A stretch of 64,000 nt of DNA. Origin: Lachnospiraceae bacterium. GTDB taxonomy: Bacteria; Bacillota; Clostridia; Lachnospirales; Lachnospiraceae. Shown here piece by piece: positions 58,145 to 64,000 of this stretch. Numbering within the stretch: position 1 is the first letter of the stretch; every line of letters begins with the position of its first letter. The notes beneath the pieces are model-generated. The model did not search any database. It was not told the origin of the DNA and was given only the letters and a program-made list of their open reading frames with translations. Location of the stretch: assembly GCA_017442585.1 (NCBI GenBank), contig JAFRZM010000040.1, positions 62,001 through 126,000 of the forward strand. The letters run 5' to 3'. The position numbers were made by a program, and so were the translations under genes.

Positions 58145-58173
58145 CTGACAACTGCACGCAAATATGCTATAAT
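58145..58173 (+). promoter_or_regulatory. Promoter of the PAP2 phosphatase gene
   Basis: CTGACA (58145-58150) is followed after exactly 17 bp by consensus TATAAT (58168-58173). It has a TATGC extended -10 and lies about 70 bases upstream of the start codon. Confidence 0.75.
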
Positions 58174-58240
58174 ACCCATTGAAAATACATTTCACATGCC
58201 TTTTCGTAAATAAATCCACTATAGTTAGGAGCTTTTGATC

Positions 58241-59164
58241 ATGGGTAACACATTCTACTTTGCCTGGGAGCCGGCACTTATGTCGTGGATTCAGGCACAC
58301 TTAGGAACGTTCGGCACCAAATTTATGTCAGCATGTTCCGCATTCGGCGAAGAGAAAATTCTTATCGCCATCATGTGCACGCTTTACTTTATCATCGATA
58401 AAGAAGCTGCCAAGTATATCGCAAGACGCTTTATGATTTCAAGCTGCGGTTTCTCGGAAATCAAAAACATCGCATGTCGTCTTCGTCCGTATTTCGTACA
58501 TAACAATGTTAAATGCCTAAAACCGGTTGATAAAAGCGCAGATCTTTATGATATCTCACATCAAGGATACTCATTCCCAAGCGGACACTCCGCAGGAAGT
58601 GCATGTATCATCGGAGGTACGGCAATCTGGTTTAAGAAAGCATGGCTTTCGATAATTGCTACTATAATCGTTTTACTTGTAGGCATTTCAAGATTCTCAC
58701 TCGGTGTTCATTACCCGACTGACGTACTTGTCGGATGGGTTATCGGCATCGGATCAATATTCCTTTTTTCCCTTATGGAGAAGCTTATTAAGAAACGTTG
58801 GGTAATATACCTCATCGTTATAGCAGTATTTTCAACCGGATTATTCTTCTGCACGACAACCGATTTTTTCTCCAATTATGGAATGATGCTCGGTGTATTT
58901 GCAGCAGATCTTTTCGAAGAGAGATTCATCAAGTTTGAAAAACCTAAGAACATCTTTATCGGTCTCTTAAGAATGGCCGGTGCTTTGGTTATCTACTTTG
59001 GGGTAAATATCTTAATAAAGATGCCGTTTAGTTCCGAATTCTTATCGGCAGGAACTGCTGCATCACACTTTGTAAGAATTGTAAGATACGCTTTGGTACT
59101 CTTCCTTCCAATAGGATTATATCCAATGTGCTTTAAGCCTATCGAAAAATTATTCAATAAATAG
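58241..59164 (+). CDS. PAP2-superfamily membrane phosphatase
   Basis: A 307-residue polytopic protein with the three PAP2 phosphatase motifs: KNIACRLRP (residues near 80), YSFPSGHSAG with the nucleophile-assisting His, and SRFSLGVHYPTDV with the catalytic His. Hydrophobic spans before and after give about seven membrane crossings. Likely substrates are undecaprenyl pyrophosphate or phosphatidic acid-type lipids. AGGAG lies 9 bases before the ATG at 58241; a TTG two codons earlier is possible. It stands alone on the plus strand between two minus-strand units. Confidence 0.9.
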   Translation: MGNTFYFAWEPALMSWIQAHLGTFGTKFMSACSAFGEEKILIAIMCTLYFIIDKEAAKYIARRFMISSCGFSEIKNIACRLRPYFVHNNVKCLKPVDKSADLYDISHQGYSFPSGHSAGSACIIGGTAIWFKKAWLSIIATIIVLLVGISRFSLGVHYPTDVLVGWVIGIGSIFLFSLMEKLIKKRWVIYLIVIAVFSTGLFFCTTTDFFSNYGMMLGVFAADLFEERFIKFEKPKNIFIGLLRMAGALVIYFGVNILIKMPFSSEFLSAGTAASHFVRIVRYALVLFLPIGLYPMCFKPIEKLFNK

Positions 59165-59184
59165 CGAAAATAAATATGAAACAT

Positions 59185-59222
59185 AAAAACCTCCGGGAGT
59201 TAAATCCCGGAGATTTGTTTTG
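59185..59222. terminator. Bidirectional terminator between PAP2 gene and nifU
   Basis: CTCCGGGA/TCCCGGAG arms (59191-59212) with a 6-base loop are followed by TTTGTTTTG on the plus strand and by GTTTTTATG on the minus strand. It can therefore end both converging transcripts. Confidence 0.85.
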
Positions 59223-59301
59223 TCTTACGTGAGTATTTATTTTAGTCCTTATAATTTAGCCCTTATATATCATCCATCAATTAGGGGTTGATGGAATCTT
59301 T

Positions 59302-59739
59302 CTAGTACTCTTCTTCCTCTTCGCCTTCACTTATATCTGACTTAGGCTTCTTTAATCCTTCGATTGTGATACCGTGCTTCTCAGCATAATCCCAAAGTGC
59401 TGCGTGAATTGCTTCTTCTGCAAGAAGTGAGCAGTGAACCTTTACAGGTGGAAGTCCGTCCAAAGCTTCCATAACGGCCTGATTTGTAACCTTTAAAGCT
59501 TCCTGGATAGTCTTACCCATTACAAGTTCTGTAGCCATTGAAGATGTTGCAACAGCGGCGCCGCAACCAAAGGTCTTAAACTTGCAATCACGGATGATGC
59601 CGTTGTCATCGATATCAAGATACATTCTCATGATATCTCCGCACTTTGCATTACCTACAGTACCTACGCCTGATGCATTCTCTATCTCGCCTACATTTCT
59701 TGGATGCTGGAAATGATCCATTACCTTTTCGCTATACAT
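59302..59739 (-). CDS. nifU: Iron-sulfur cluster scaffold NifU/IscU
   Basis: 145-residue scaffold on which Fe-S clusters are built using sulfur from the adjacent cysteine desulfurase. The three ligand cysteines are in GNAKCGDIM (with the conserved Asp), TFGCGAAVA and VHCSLLAEEA. The C-terminus is an unusual acidic tail (SEGEEEEEY). It lies 63 bases after the desulfurase gene and ends the isc operon. The name follows the NifU-N/IscU family; nitrogen fixation is not implied. Confidence 0.95.
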   Translation of the reverse strand: MYSEKVMDHFQHPRNVGEIENASGVGTVGNAKCGDIMRMYLDIDDNGIIRDCKFKTFGCGAAVATSSMATELVMGKTIQEALKVTNQAVMEALDGLPPVKVHCSLLAEEAIHAALWDYAEKHGITIEGLKKPKSDISEGEEEEEY

Positions 59740-59802
59740 AATTTAATCCTCCTAAATCTTTGCTTTTCCCTTTAGGCAAAAGCGCTTTGCCGGTAGCTTC
59801 TA

Positions 59803-60987
59803 TTATTTATTCTTCTTTACGAAATCTTCGTATAACGGTGACATTGCACGAAGTGTTTCAATAATCTTCTTTAACTCGTCAACTGCGTAATCTACTTCTT
59901 CCTTAGTTGTCTCATAGCTTAATGTCAAACGAAGTGAACCATGCGCGATCTCGTGCGGTAATCCGATTGCGAGAAGTACATGTGAAGGATCAAGCGATCC
60001 CGATGTACATGCAGAGCCCGATGAACCGCAGATTCCCTTACCGTCAAGCATGATAAGCATTGACTCACCTTCGATGAATCTAAAGCAAGCATTTACGTTA
60101 TTCGGGAGTCTATGTGTTCTTGAACCATTAATCTTTGTATAAGGAATCTCCTTCTCAAGTCTTCCGATTAAGTAATCGCGAAGCTCTGATTCCTTCTTGA
60201 TTCTTTCGTCTAAAGTATCCTTTGCAATCTCGCAAGCCTTACCGAAACCTACGATACCCGGAATATTCTCTGTACCGGCACGACGCTTTCTTTCCTGCGC
60301 ACCGCCATGTACGAATGAACGAATCTTAACGCCCTTTCTTATGTAAAGCATACCGATTCCCTTAGGTCCGTAAAGCTTATGTCCGCTTGCCGAAAGCATA
60401 TCGATATTCATTTCATTTACATCTATATGTACCTGACCGAATGCCTGAACAGCATCTGTATGGAAGTAAATTCCATGCTTATGAACTACTTCGCCGATTT
60501 CCTTTATTGGTTCTATTGTTCCGATCTCATTATTTGCAAACATGATAGATACAAGGATTGTATCAGGACGGATTGCTTTTTCTACTGCTTCCGGAGAAAC
60601 AATACCGTCTTCATCAACATCAAGATATGTAATCTCGAATCCTCTTGATTCAAGATACTCGCATGTGTGAAGAATAGCATGATGCTCAATCTTTGATGTG
60701 ATAATGTGCTTACCCTTATCTGCGAGAAGCTCTGCCGTAGCCTTTAATGCCCAGTTATCAGCTTCGGAACCGCCTGCGGTAAAGTAAATCTCTGAAGGAT
60801 CCGCACCTATTAAGTCTGCTACCTTTTCTCTTGATAAAGTAAGTGCTTCCTTTGCCTTGGCACCTACTGAATATATAGCTGATGCATTACCGTAGTTCTC
60901 TGTAAAAAACGGAAGCATTGCATCTACAACTTCTTTTCTTACCTTTGTCGTTGCCGCGTTATCAAGGTATATTATCTTGTTCTCCAT
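59803..60987 (-). CDS. iscS: Cysteine desulfurase
   Basis: PLP enzyme that takes sulfur from cysteine for Fe-S and thio-modification pathways, 394 residues. It has IYLDNAATTKV, the substrate-binding HAILHT, PLP contact FHTDAVQAFGQ, the Schiff-base Lys in SASGHKLYGPKGIGMLY, and the mobile active-site Cys in GSSGSACTSGSLDPSH. Its start lies one base after the iscR stop codon. Class NifS/IscS assignment comes from the long Cys loop and the nifU neighbour. Confidence 0.96.
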   Translation of the reverse strand: MENKIIYLDNAATTKVRKEVVDAMLPFFTENYGNASAIYSVGAKAKEALTLSREKVADLIGADPSEIYFTAGGSEADNWALKATAELLADKGKHIITSKIEHHAILHTCEYLESRGFEITYLDVDEDGIVSPEAVEKAIRPDTILVSIMFANNEIGTIEPIKEIGEVVHKHGIYFHTDAVQAFGQVHIDVNEMNIDMLSASGHKLYGPKGIGMLYIRKGVKIRSFVHGGAQERKRRAGTENIPGIVGFGKACEIAKDTLDERIKKESELRDYLIGRLEKEIPYTKINGSRTHRLPNNVNACFRFIEGESMLIMLDGKGICGSSGSACTSGSLDPSHVLLAIGLPHEIAHGSLRLTLSYETTKEEVDYAVDELKKIIETLRAMSPLYEDFVKKNK

Positions 60988-60988
60988 C

Positions 60989-61426
60989 TTATCCTTCTTT
61001 CTGCGAGCGCTTCGAATCCTCGATAAGCTCGCTTATGAATATATTATTAATTGTATCATTGACTGAATCATTGATCTTCTTCCACACAAGCCTCGTCGTG
61101 CAATGTCCCGTTGCGCCGCACGAATGCTCGCAAGTCTCTTCTTCCGTTGCACATTCAACAGGAGAAAGATCACCTTCCAAAGCTCTAAGCACATCCCCTA
61201 CTGAAATCTCAGACGGATCCTTGGTTAATTCATATCCGCCCTGTGCACCGCGTACAGCCTGTACGAGATTAGCTTTCTTAAGCTTTGTCATAAGTTGTTC
61301 CAAATAGCTTATCGATATGTCCTGACGCTTTGCGACATCTGCAAGCGATACCGGAGTTTCTTCCGAATAAATCGCTATGTCGACGAAAGCTCTTAAACCA
61401 TATCGACCTTTAGTAGATAATTTCAT
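60989..61426 (-). CDS. iscR: Rrf2-family regulator, IscR-like
   Basis: 145-residue winged-helix repressor that likely senses Fe-S status. The DNA-binding domain is KLSTKGRYGLRAFVDIAIY followed by the recognition segment DISISYLEQLMTKLKKANLV and RGAQGGYELT. Downstream are cysteines at about residues 92, 98, 102 and 107 (ECATEEETCEHSCGATGHC) that could bind a [2Fe-2S] cluster. CymR-type homologues lack these, so IscR is preferred. It is first in iscR-iscS-nifU and probably autoregulates through the repeats upstream. Confidence 0.92.
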   Translation of the reverse strand: MKLSTKGRYGLRAFVDIAIYSEETPVSLADVAKRQDISISYLEQLMTKLKKANLVQAVRGAQGGYELTKDPSEISVGDVLRALEGDLSPVECATEEETCEHSCGATGHCTTRLVWKKINDSVNDTINNIFISELIEDSKRSQKEG

Positions 61427-61454
61427 ATCTTTCTTCGTCCCCTAGGGAAAAGTT

Positions 61455-61495
61455 AATTCCCACTACTTTAATTCTTACAAAATCAATTCCTACTA
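61455..61495 (-). promoter_or_regulatory. Putative IscR operator: three 15-bp-phased repeats
   Basis: On the plus strand AATTCCCACTA (61455), AATTCTTACAA (61470) and AATTCCTACTA (61485) recur at exact 15-bp intervals. Read on the minus strand these are TAGTAGGAATT-like half-sites, resembling Rrf2-family operators in Firmicutes. They lie directly downstream of the isc promoter. Confidence 0.6.
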
Positions 61496-61509
61496 TTTTT
61501 GTCAGAATT

Positions 61510-61538
61510 ATAATAACATGTCGTCTACCTACCGTCAA
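61510..61538 (-). promoter_or_regulatory. isc operon promoter
   Basis: TTGACG (61533-61538) and TATTAT (61510-61515) on the minus strand are separated by 17 bp. The three operator-like repeats begin about 15 bp downstream of the -10. Confidence 0.75.
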
Positions 61539-61555
61539 CTGCTTTTACCTAAAAA

Positions 61556-61594
61556 CGCAAAAAGAAAAGAGGATTTCTTTTTAAGAAATCCTCT
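61556..61594 (-). terminator. Terminator after efp
   Basis: AGAGGATTTCTT/AAGAAATCCTCT arms with a 3-base centre are followed on the minus strand by TTTCTTTTTGCG. It separates efp from the isc promoter. Confidence 0.85.
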
Positions 61595-61621
61595 AAAAAA
61601 TTCTTATATATTCTGTACGAA

Positions 61622-62179
61622 TTAAACCCTTGAAAGATACTCGCCTGTTCTTGTATCAATCTTGATAACTTCGCCCTGCTCAACGAATAACGGAACGTTA
61701 ACCTGAGCACCTGTCTCAACGATAGCAGGCTTTGTAGCACCCTGTGCTGTATCGCCCTTGAAACCAGGCTCTGTTTCTGTAATTGTAAGTTCTACGAAAA
61801 GTGGTGGTTCAACTGCGAATACGTTGCCGTTATGTGAGCAAACCTTAACCATTTCGTTGTCCTTAACGAACTTAAGAGCATCGCCGATAGCGTCAGCATT
61901 TAAGCCAATCTGCTCATATGACTCAAGATCCATGAAGTAGTAAAGATCTCCGTCATTATAAAGATACTGCATATCCTTACGATCAATTCTTGCAGCCGGG
62001 AACTTTTCTGTCGGTCTGAATGAAGTTTCAACGACACCACCGTTCTTAACGTCCTTTAATTTTGTACGAACGAAAGCTGCTCCCTTACCAGGTTTAACAT
62101 GCTGGAATTCAATAATCTGGCACACCTTTCCATCATACTCGATAGTGATACCGTTTCTGAAATCTCCTGCAGAAATCAT
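61622..62179 (-). CDS. efp: Elongation factor P
   Basis: 185-residue translation factor that rescues ribosomes stalled at polyproline. It has the start [20 protein letters not shown] and the domain I loop [15 protein letters not shown], in which the Lys of PGKGA is the modified-residue position. Domains II and III end in [15 protein letters not shown] precedes the ATG. It is monocistronic between its own promoter and terminator. Confidence 0.98.
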   Translation of the reverse strand: MISAGDFRNGITIEYDGKVCQIIEFQHVKPGKGAAFVRTKLKDVKNGGVVETSFRPTEKFPAARIDRKDMQYLYNDGDLYYFMDLESYEQIGLNADAIGDALKFVKDNEMVKVCSHNGNVFAVEPPLFVELTITETEPGFKGDTAQGATKPAIVETGAQVNVPLFVEQGEVIKIDTRTGEYLSRV

Positions 62180-62228
62180 AAGTAATCCTCCTTAATATAA
62201 AAAACAAATACTCATTCTTTTCGAATTT

Positions 62229-62257
62229 AAAATATCACATGCATAACCACGTGACAA
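62229..62257 (-). promoter_or_regulatory. efp promoter
   Basis: TTGTCA (62252-62257) and TATTTT (62229-62234) on the minus strand are 17 bp apart, about 50 bases upstream of efp. Confidence 0.6.
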
Positions 62258-62307
62258 CAATCTATAGTATTATATAATAATCACTTTGCCATTTCAAGTA
62301 TTTTTTT

Positions 62308-62346
62308 ATTAAGAATAAACATTAAGAATAAACATTAAGAATAAAC
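62308..62346. repeat. Three tandem 13-bp repeats
   Basis: ATTAAGAATAAAC is repeated three times without mismatch (62308, 62321, 62334) in the gap between efp and yqeG. No coding or regulatory role is evident. The copy number is likely to vary by slippage. Confidence 0.95.
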
Positions 62347-62375
62347 AAACGCCTGTAAAGTTAAGTTCATATATT

Positions 62376-62888
62376 CTAATAGAACTTTTTCCTGCTTTGT
62401 CCGCTTAATCTATACGCTGCCATAATAAAGAATTCTAAGAATCGCTTTAATACTATCTGAATCTCTTCGTGACGGTCTATCAATCCCACCATTATGGTAT
62501 TAAGTCCCGCAAGGTTGCCACCTACAATGTCTGTAAAAATCTGATCGCCGATAGATATGGTATTCGATTTATCCGTACACATCTTCTCCATTGCACGCAC
62601 GTATCCGCTTCTCTTTGGCTTACCCGCCTTATGGATATAATGCACATTTACATCCTTATTAAAAAGCTGAACTCGAGATTCTTTATTATTTGACAAAAGG
62701 CAACAGGTAAATCCAATCTCCTTTAATCTTTGAAAGAGTTTGATTGCACGCTCGTCCGCCGGTGCGCCGTGAGGCACAAGTGTATTATCGATATCAAAAA
62801 TGATACCGCGATAACCAAGCGAATATAACTTTTCAAAATCTATATCATATGTAGATTTCTCATAAGCCTTAGGAAATAAAAATGCCAT
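62376..62888 (-). CDS. yqeG: YqeG-family HAD phosphatase
   Basis: A 170-residue HAD IIIA-type phosphatase. Motif I is FDIDNTLVPHG (about residues 31-41), motif II is CLLSNN, the conserved Lys is in HKAGKPKRSG, and the motif III/IV region is ISIGDQIFTDIVGGNLAG. The N-terminus FLFPKAYEKSTYDIDFEKL is typical of YqeG. The physiological substrate is not established for this family. AAAGGAG precedes the ATG. In many Firmicutes yqeG sits with yqeH and aroE, but here it stands alone. Confidence 0.9.
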   Translation of the reverse strand: MAFLFPKAYEKSTYDIDFEKLYSLGYRGIIFDIDNTLVPHGAPADERAIKLFQRLKEIGFTCCLLSNNKESRVQLFNKDVNVHYIHKAGKPKRSGYVRAMEKMCTDKSNTISIGDQIFTDIVGGNLAGLNTIMVGLIDRHEEIQIVLKRFLEFFIMAAYRLSGQSRKKFY

Positions 62889-62941
62889 GGTTAATTCTCC
62901 TTTGATAATTACATATAACCATTATAACTCATAATAGCCCA

Positions 62942-62971
62942 TAAAAAAGACCGGATATTTAATCCGGTCTA
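62942..62971 (-). terminator. Terminator after the sigma-28-driven gene
   Basis: Perfect arms AGACCGGAT/ATCCGGTCT with a short loop are followed by T6 on the minus strand, directly after the gene at 62998. Confidence 0.85.
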
Positions 62972-62997
62972 TACTTTTTATTAATTCTTTAAACTTC

Positions 62998-63384
62998 TTA
63001 TAAAGCGATGCTGAAGTTCTCTAATTCCTGCTTAGCTGCGTCCTTTGCACGGCGAACTGCTTCTGCTGTGTCATTGTTGTTGCCTGCGTACTCTTTGTAC
63101 TGAGAAATTGCTTCGTCCTTTGTATTCATAGGCTTTCTAACCTCATCAAGACTTGAAAGATCTGCTTCAGAACCCTTCATTGAGTATGACTTATTAGGCT
63201 CATACTTCTTAGCGAAGTCATATGAAGTCTCTGTCTGTCTGGCACGAGCTGCAAGGTCTACTCCGTTAGACATTGTATTATTCTCAACTACTGCTACGTT
63301 GGACTCTTTATTTAAATCAGCAAGGCTGTTAACTTTTCCGAAATATCCTACTGTTTCGTAAGGTCTGATTCCTGTAATATTCAT
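62998..63384 (-). CDS. Unknown protein in a probable motility regulon
   Basis: A 128-residue soluble protein starting MNITGIRPYETVGYFGKV and rich in Asn, Ala, Glu and Lys. A helical C-terminal half (AISQYKEYAGNNNDTAEAVRRAKDAAKQELENF) has no membrane span or signal peptide. GGGAGG precedes the ATG at 63384. A near-consensus sigma-28 promoter lies 47-73 bases upstream and a terminator follows, so it is a single-gene unit likely expressed with flagellar genes. It does not look like FlgM, a flagellin or a hook protein. Function is unknown. Confidence 0.75.
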   Translation of the reverse strand: MNITGIRPYETVGYFGKVNSLADLNKESNVAVVENNTMSNGVDLAARARQTETSYDFAKKYEPNKSYSMKGSEADLSSLDEVRKPMNTKDEAISQYKEYAGNNNDTAEAVRRAKDAAKQELENFSIAL

Positions 63385-63430
63385 ATAATCACCCTCCCGT
63401 CCTTGGAATGCTTAAGTGCTTACATTTACT

Positions 63431-63457
63431 ATATCGACACCTAATCCAAAAACTTTA
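63431..63457 (-). promoter_or_regulatory. Sigma-28 (flagellar/SigD type) promoter
   Basis: On the minus strand TAAA (63454-63457) is separated by 15 bp from GTCGATAT (63431-63438), against the consensus TAAA-N15-GCCGATAT. The sequence also has CTAAAGTTTTT at the -35, matching the B. subtilis SigD form. Confidence 0.8.
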
Positions 63458-63514
63458 GCGGCAAATATAAAAAATAAAAATTATATTACCCAAAAGAAAA
63501 ACTAATACCAATAA

Positions 63515-63967
63515 TTACTTTTCTAAGATCTTTGCAAGCTCGTTCATAAATGTATTTACATCCTTGAACTCTCTGTATACGGAAGCGAATCTTACATATG
63601 CAACCGCATCGATGTCCTTAAGATGAGTCATTACGATTTCGCCGATTTCAGATGACGGAACTTCCTTCTCTTCTCTGGCGAAAACTTCCGTTTCAACATC
63701 ATCTACAAGTTTACTGATCTGTTCAACGGATACAGGACGCTTATGACAAGCACGTAAAACTCCGGCCTCAATCTTAGCTCTGTCATACTGCTCTCTGTTA
63801 TTATCTTTCTTAATAACGATAAGCGGTATCGTTTCAACCTTCTCATATGTTGTAAATCTCTTATTGCAATCATCGCATATACGGCGACGTCTTATAGATC
63901 TGTTATCATCTGCAGGTCTTGAATCAATAACTCTCGTATTTTCACTACTGCAAAACGGACACTTCAT
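63515..63967 (-). CDS. nrdR: Transcriptional repressor NrdR
   Basis: 150-residue repressor of ribonucleotide reductase genes. It has an N-terminal zinc ribbon (CPFCSSENTRVIDSR and CDDCNKRFTTYE) followed by an ATP-cone domain (VIKKDNNREQYDRAKIEAGVLRACHKRPVS). The protein ends typically in AYVRFASVYREFKDVNTFMNEL. GGGAGG precedes the ATG at 63967. No nrd genes or NrdR boxes were noticed in the window. Confidence 0.97.
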   Translation of the reverse strand: MKCPFCSSENTRVIDSRPADDNRSIRRRRICDDCNKRFTTYEKVETIPLIVIKKDNNREQYDRAKIEAGVLRACHKRPVSVEQISKLVDDVETEVFAREEKEVPSSEIGEIVMTHLKDIDAVAYVRFASVYREFKDVNTFMNELAKILEK

Positions 63968-64000
63968 TTAGAAAAAATCCTCCCGAACTTATCAAAACTA

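Noticed and set aside
59223..59301. CCATCAA/TTGATGG hairpin after nifU
   Set aside because: The stem is short and is not followed by a T-tract on the minus strand. The bidirectional hairpin at 59185-59222 is the better terminator.

Overview
The window looks like a chromosomal housekeeping segment from a low-to-mid GC anaerobic Firmicute, most likely a member of the Lachnospiraceae. This rests on several things: the dcw cluster (mraZ-rsmH-ftsL-ftsI-mraY-murD-ftsW-ftsQ-ftsZ), the B. subtilis-type SOS boxes, a CIRCE element, strong AGGAGG ribosome binding sites, anaerobic energy genes (nfnAB, hydF), and an iscR-iscS-nifU operon. The family assignment is inference from gene content and style, not from a database search. 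Nearly all genes lie on the minus strand. The only plus-strand genes are a small membrane protein (32145-32402) and a PAP2 phosphatase (58241-59164).

Layout, left to right in window coordinates. 1-6.5 kb: recA with a promoter and two SOS boxes, thioredoxin, release factor 3, ribosomal protein S21, alaS and an uncatalogued 49-residue membrane protein. 6.5-11.5 kb: rnhA, the NfnA/NfnB transhydrogenase pair, and two consecutive G3E (COG0523) GTPases, one with an extreme His-rich linker and one fused to a YcgQ-like domain. 11.5-16 kb: argS, a dapF-like gene whose two catalytic Cys positions are both Ser, an unknown acidic protein, and hydF. 16-25.9 kb: the dcw cell-division cluster, with a promoter and 10-bp-phased MraZ operator repeats at its head. 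26-37.4 kb: lgt, thrS, a SEC-C protein, a purine permease, a secreted protein of unknown role, a thioesterase, a DegV protein and a heterodimeric ABC exporter. 37.5-39.6 kb: groES-groEL under CIRCE. 39.6-48 kb: CPBP protease, hybrid histidine kinase, folC, and topoisomerase IV parE-parC. 48-56 kb: glycolytic genes gap, pgk, tpiA and gpmI with a glycerate kinase and a CapA lipoprotein. These are interrupted by a palindromic element and what may be a HipA-kinase remnant. 56-64 kb: a chemoreceptor gene broken by one in-frame stop codon, PAP2 phosphatase, the isc operon with operator-like repeats, efp, yqeG, a small protein behind a near-consensus sigma-28 promoter, and nrdR.

No rRNA, tRNA, CRISPR array, intact insertion sequence, prophage or riboswitch was seen. 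I did not find a clear multi-gene novel system. The most worthwhile leads are the Ser/Ser DapF-like protein, the tandem G3E GTPases, the sigma-28-driven orphan protein, the nonsense-interrupted chemoreceptor, and the palindrome plus gene remnant between tpiA and capA. All promoter, operator and terminator calls are by eye.
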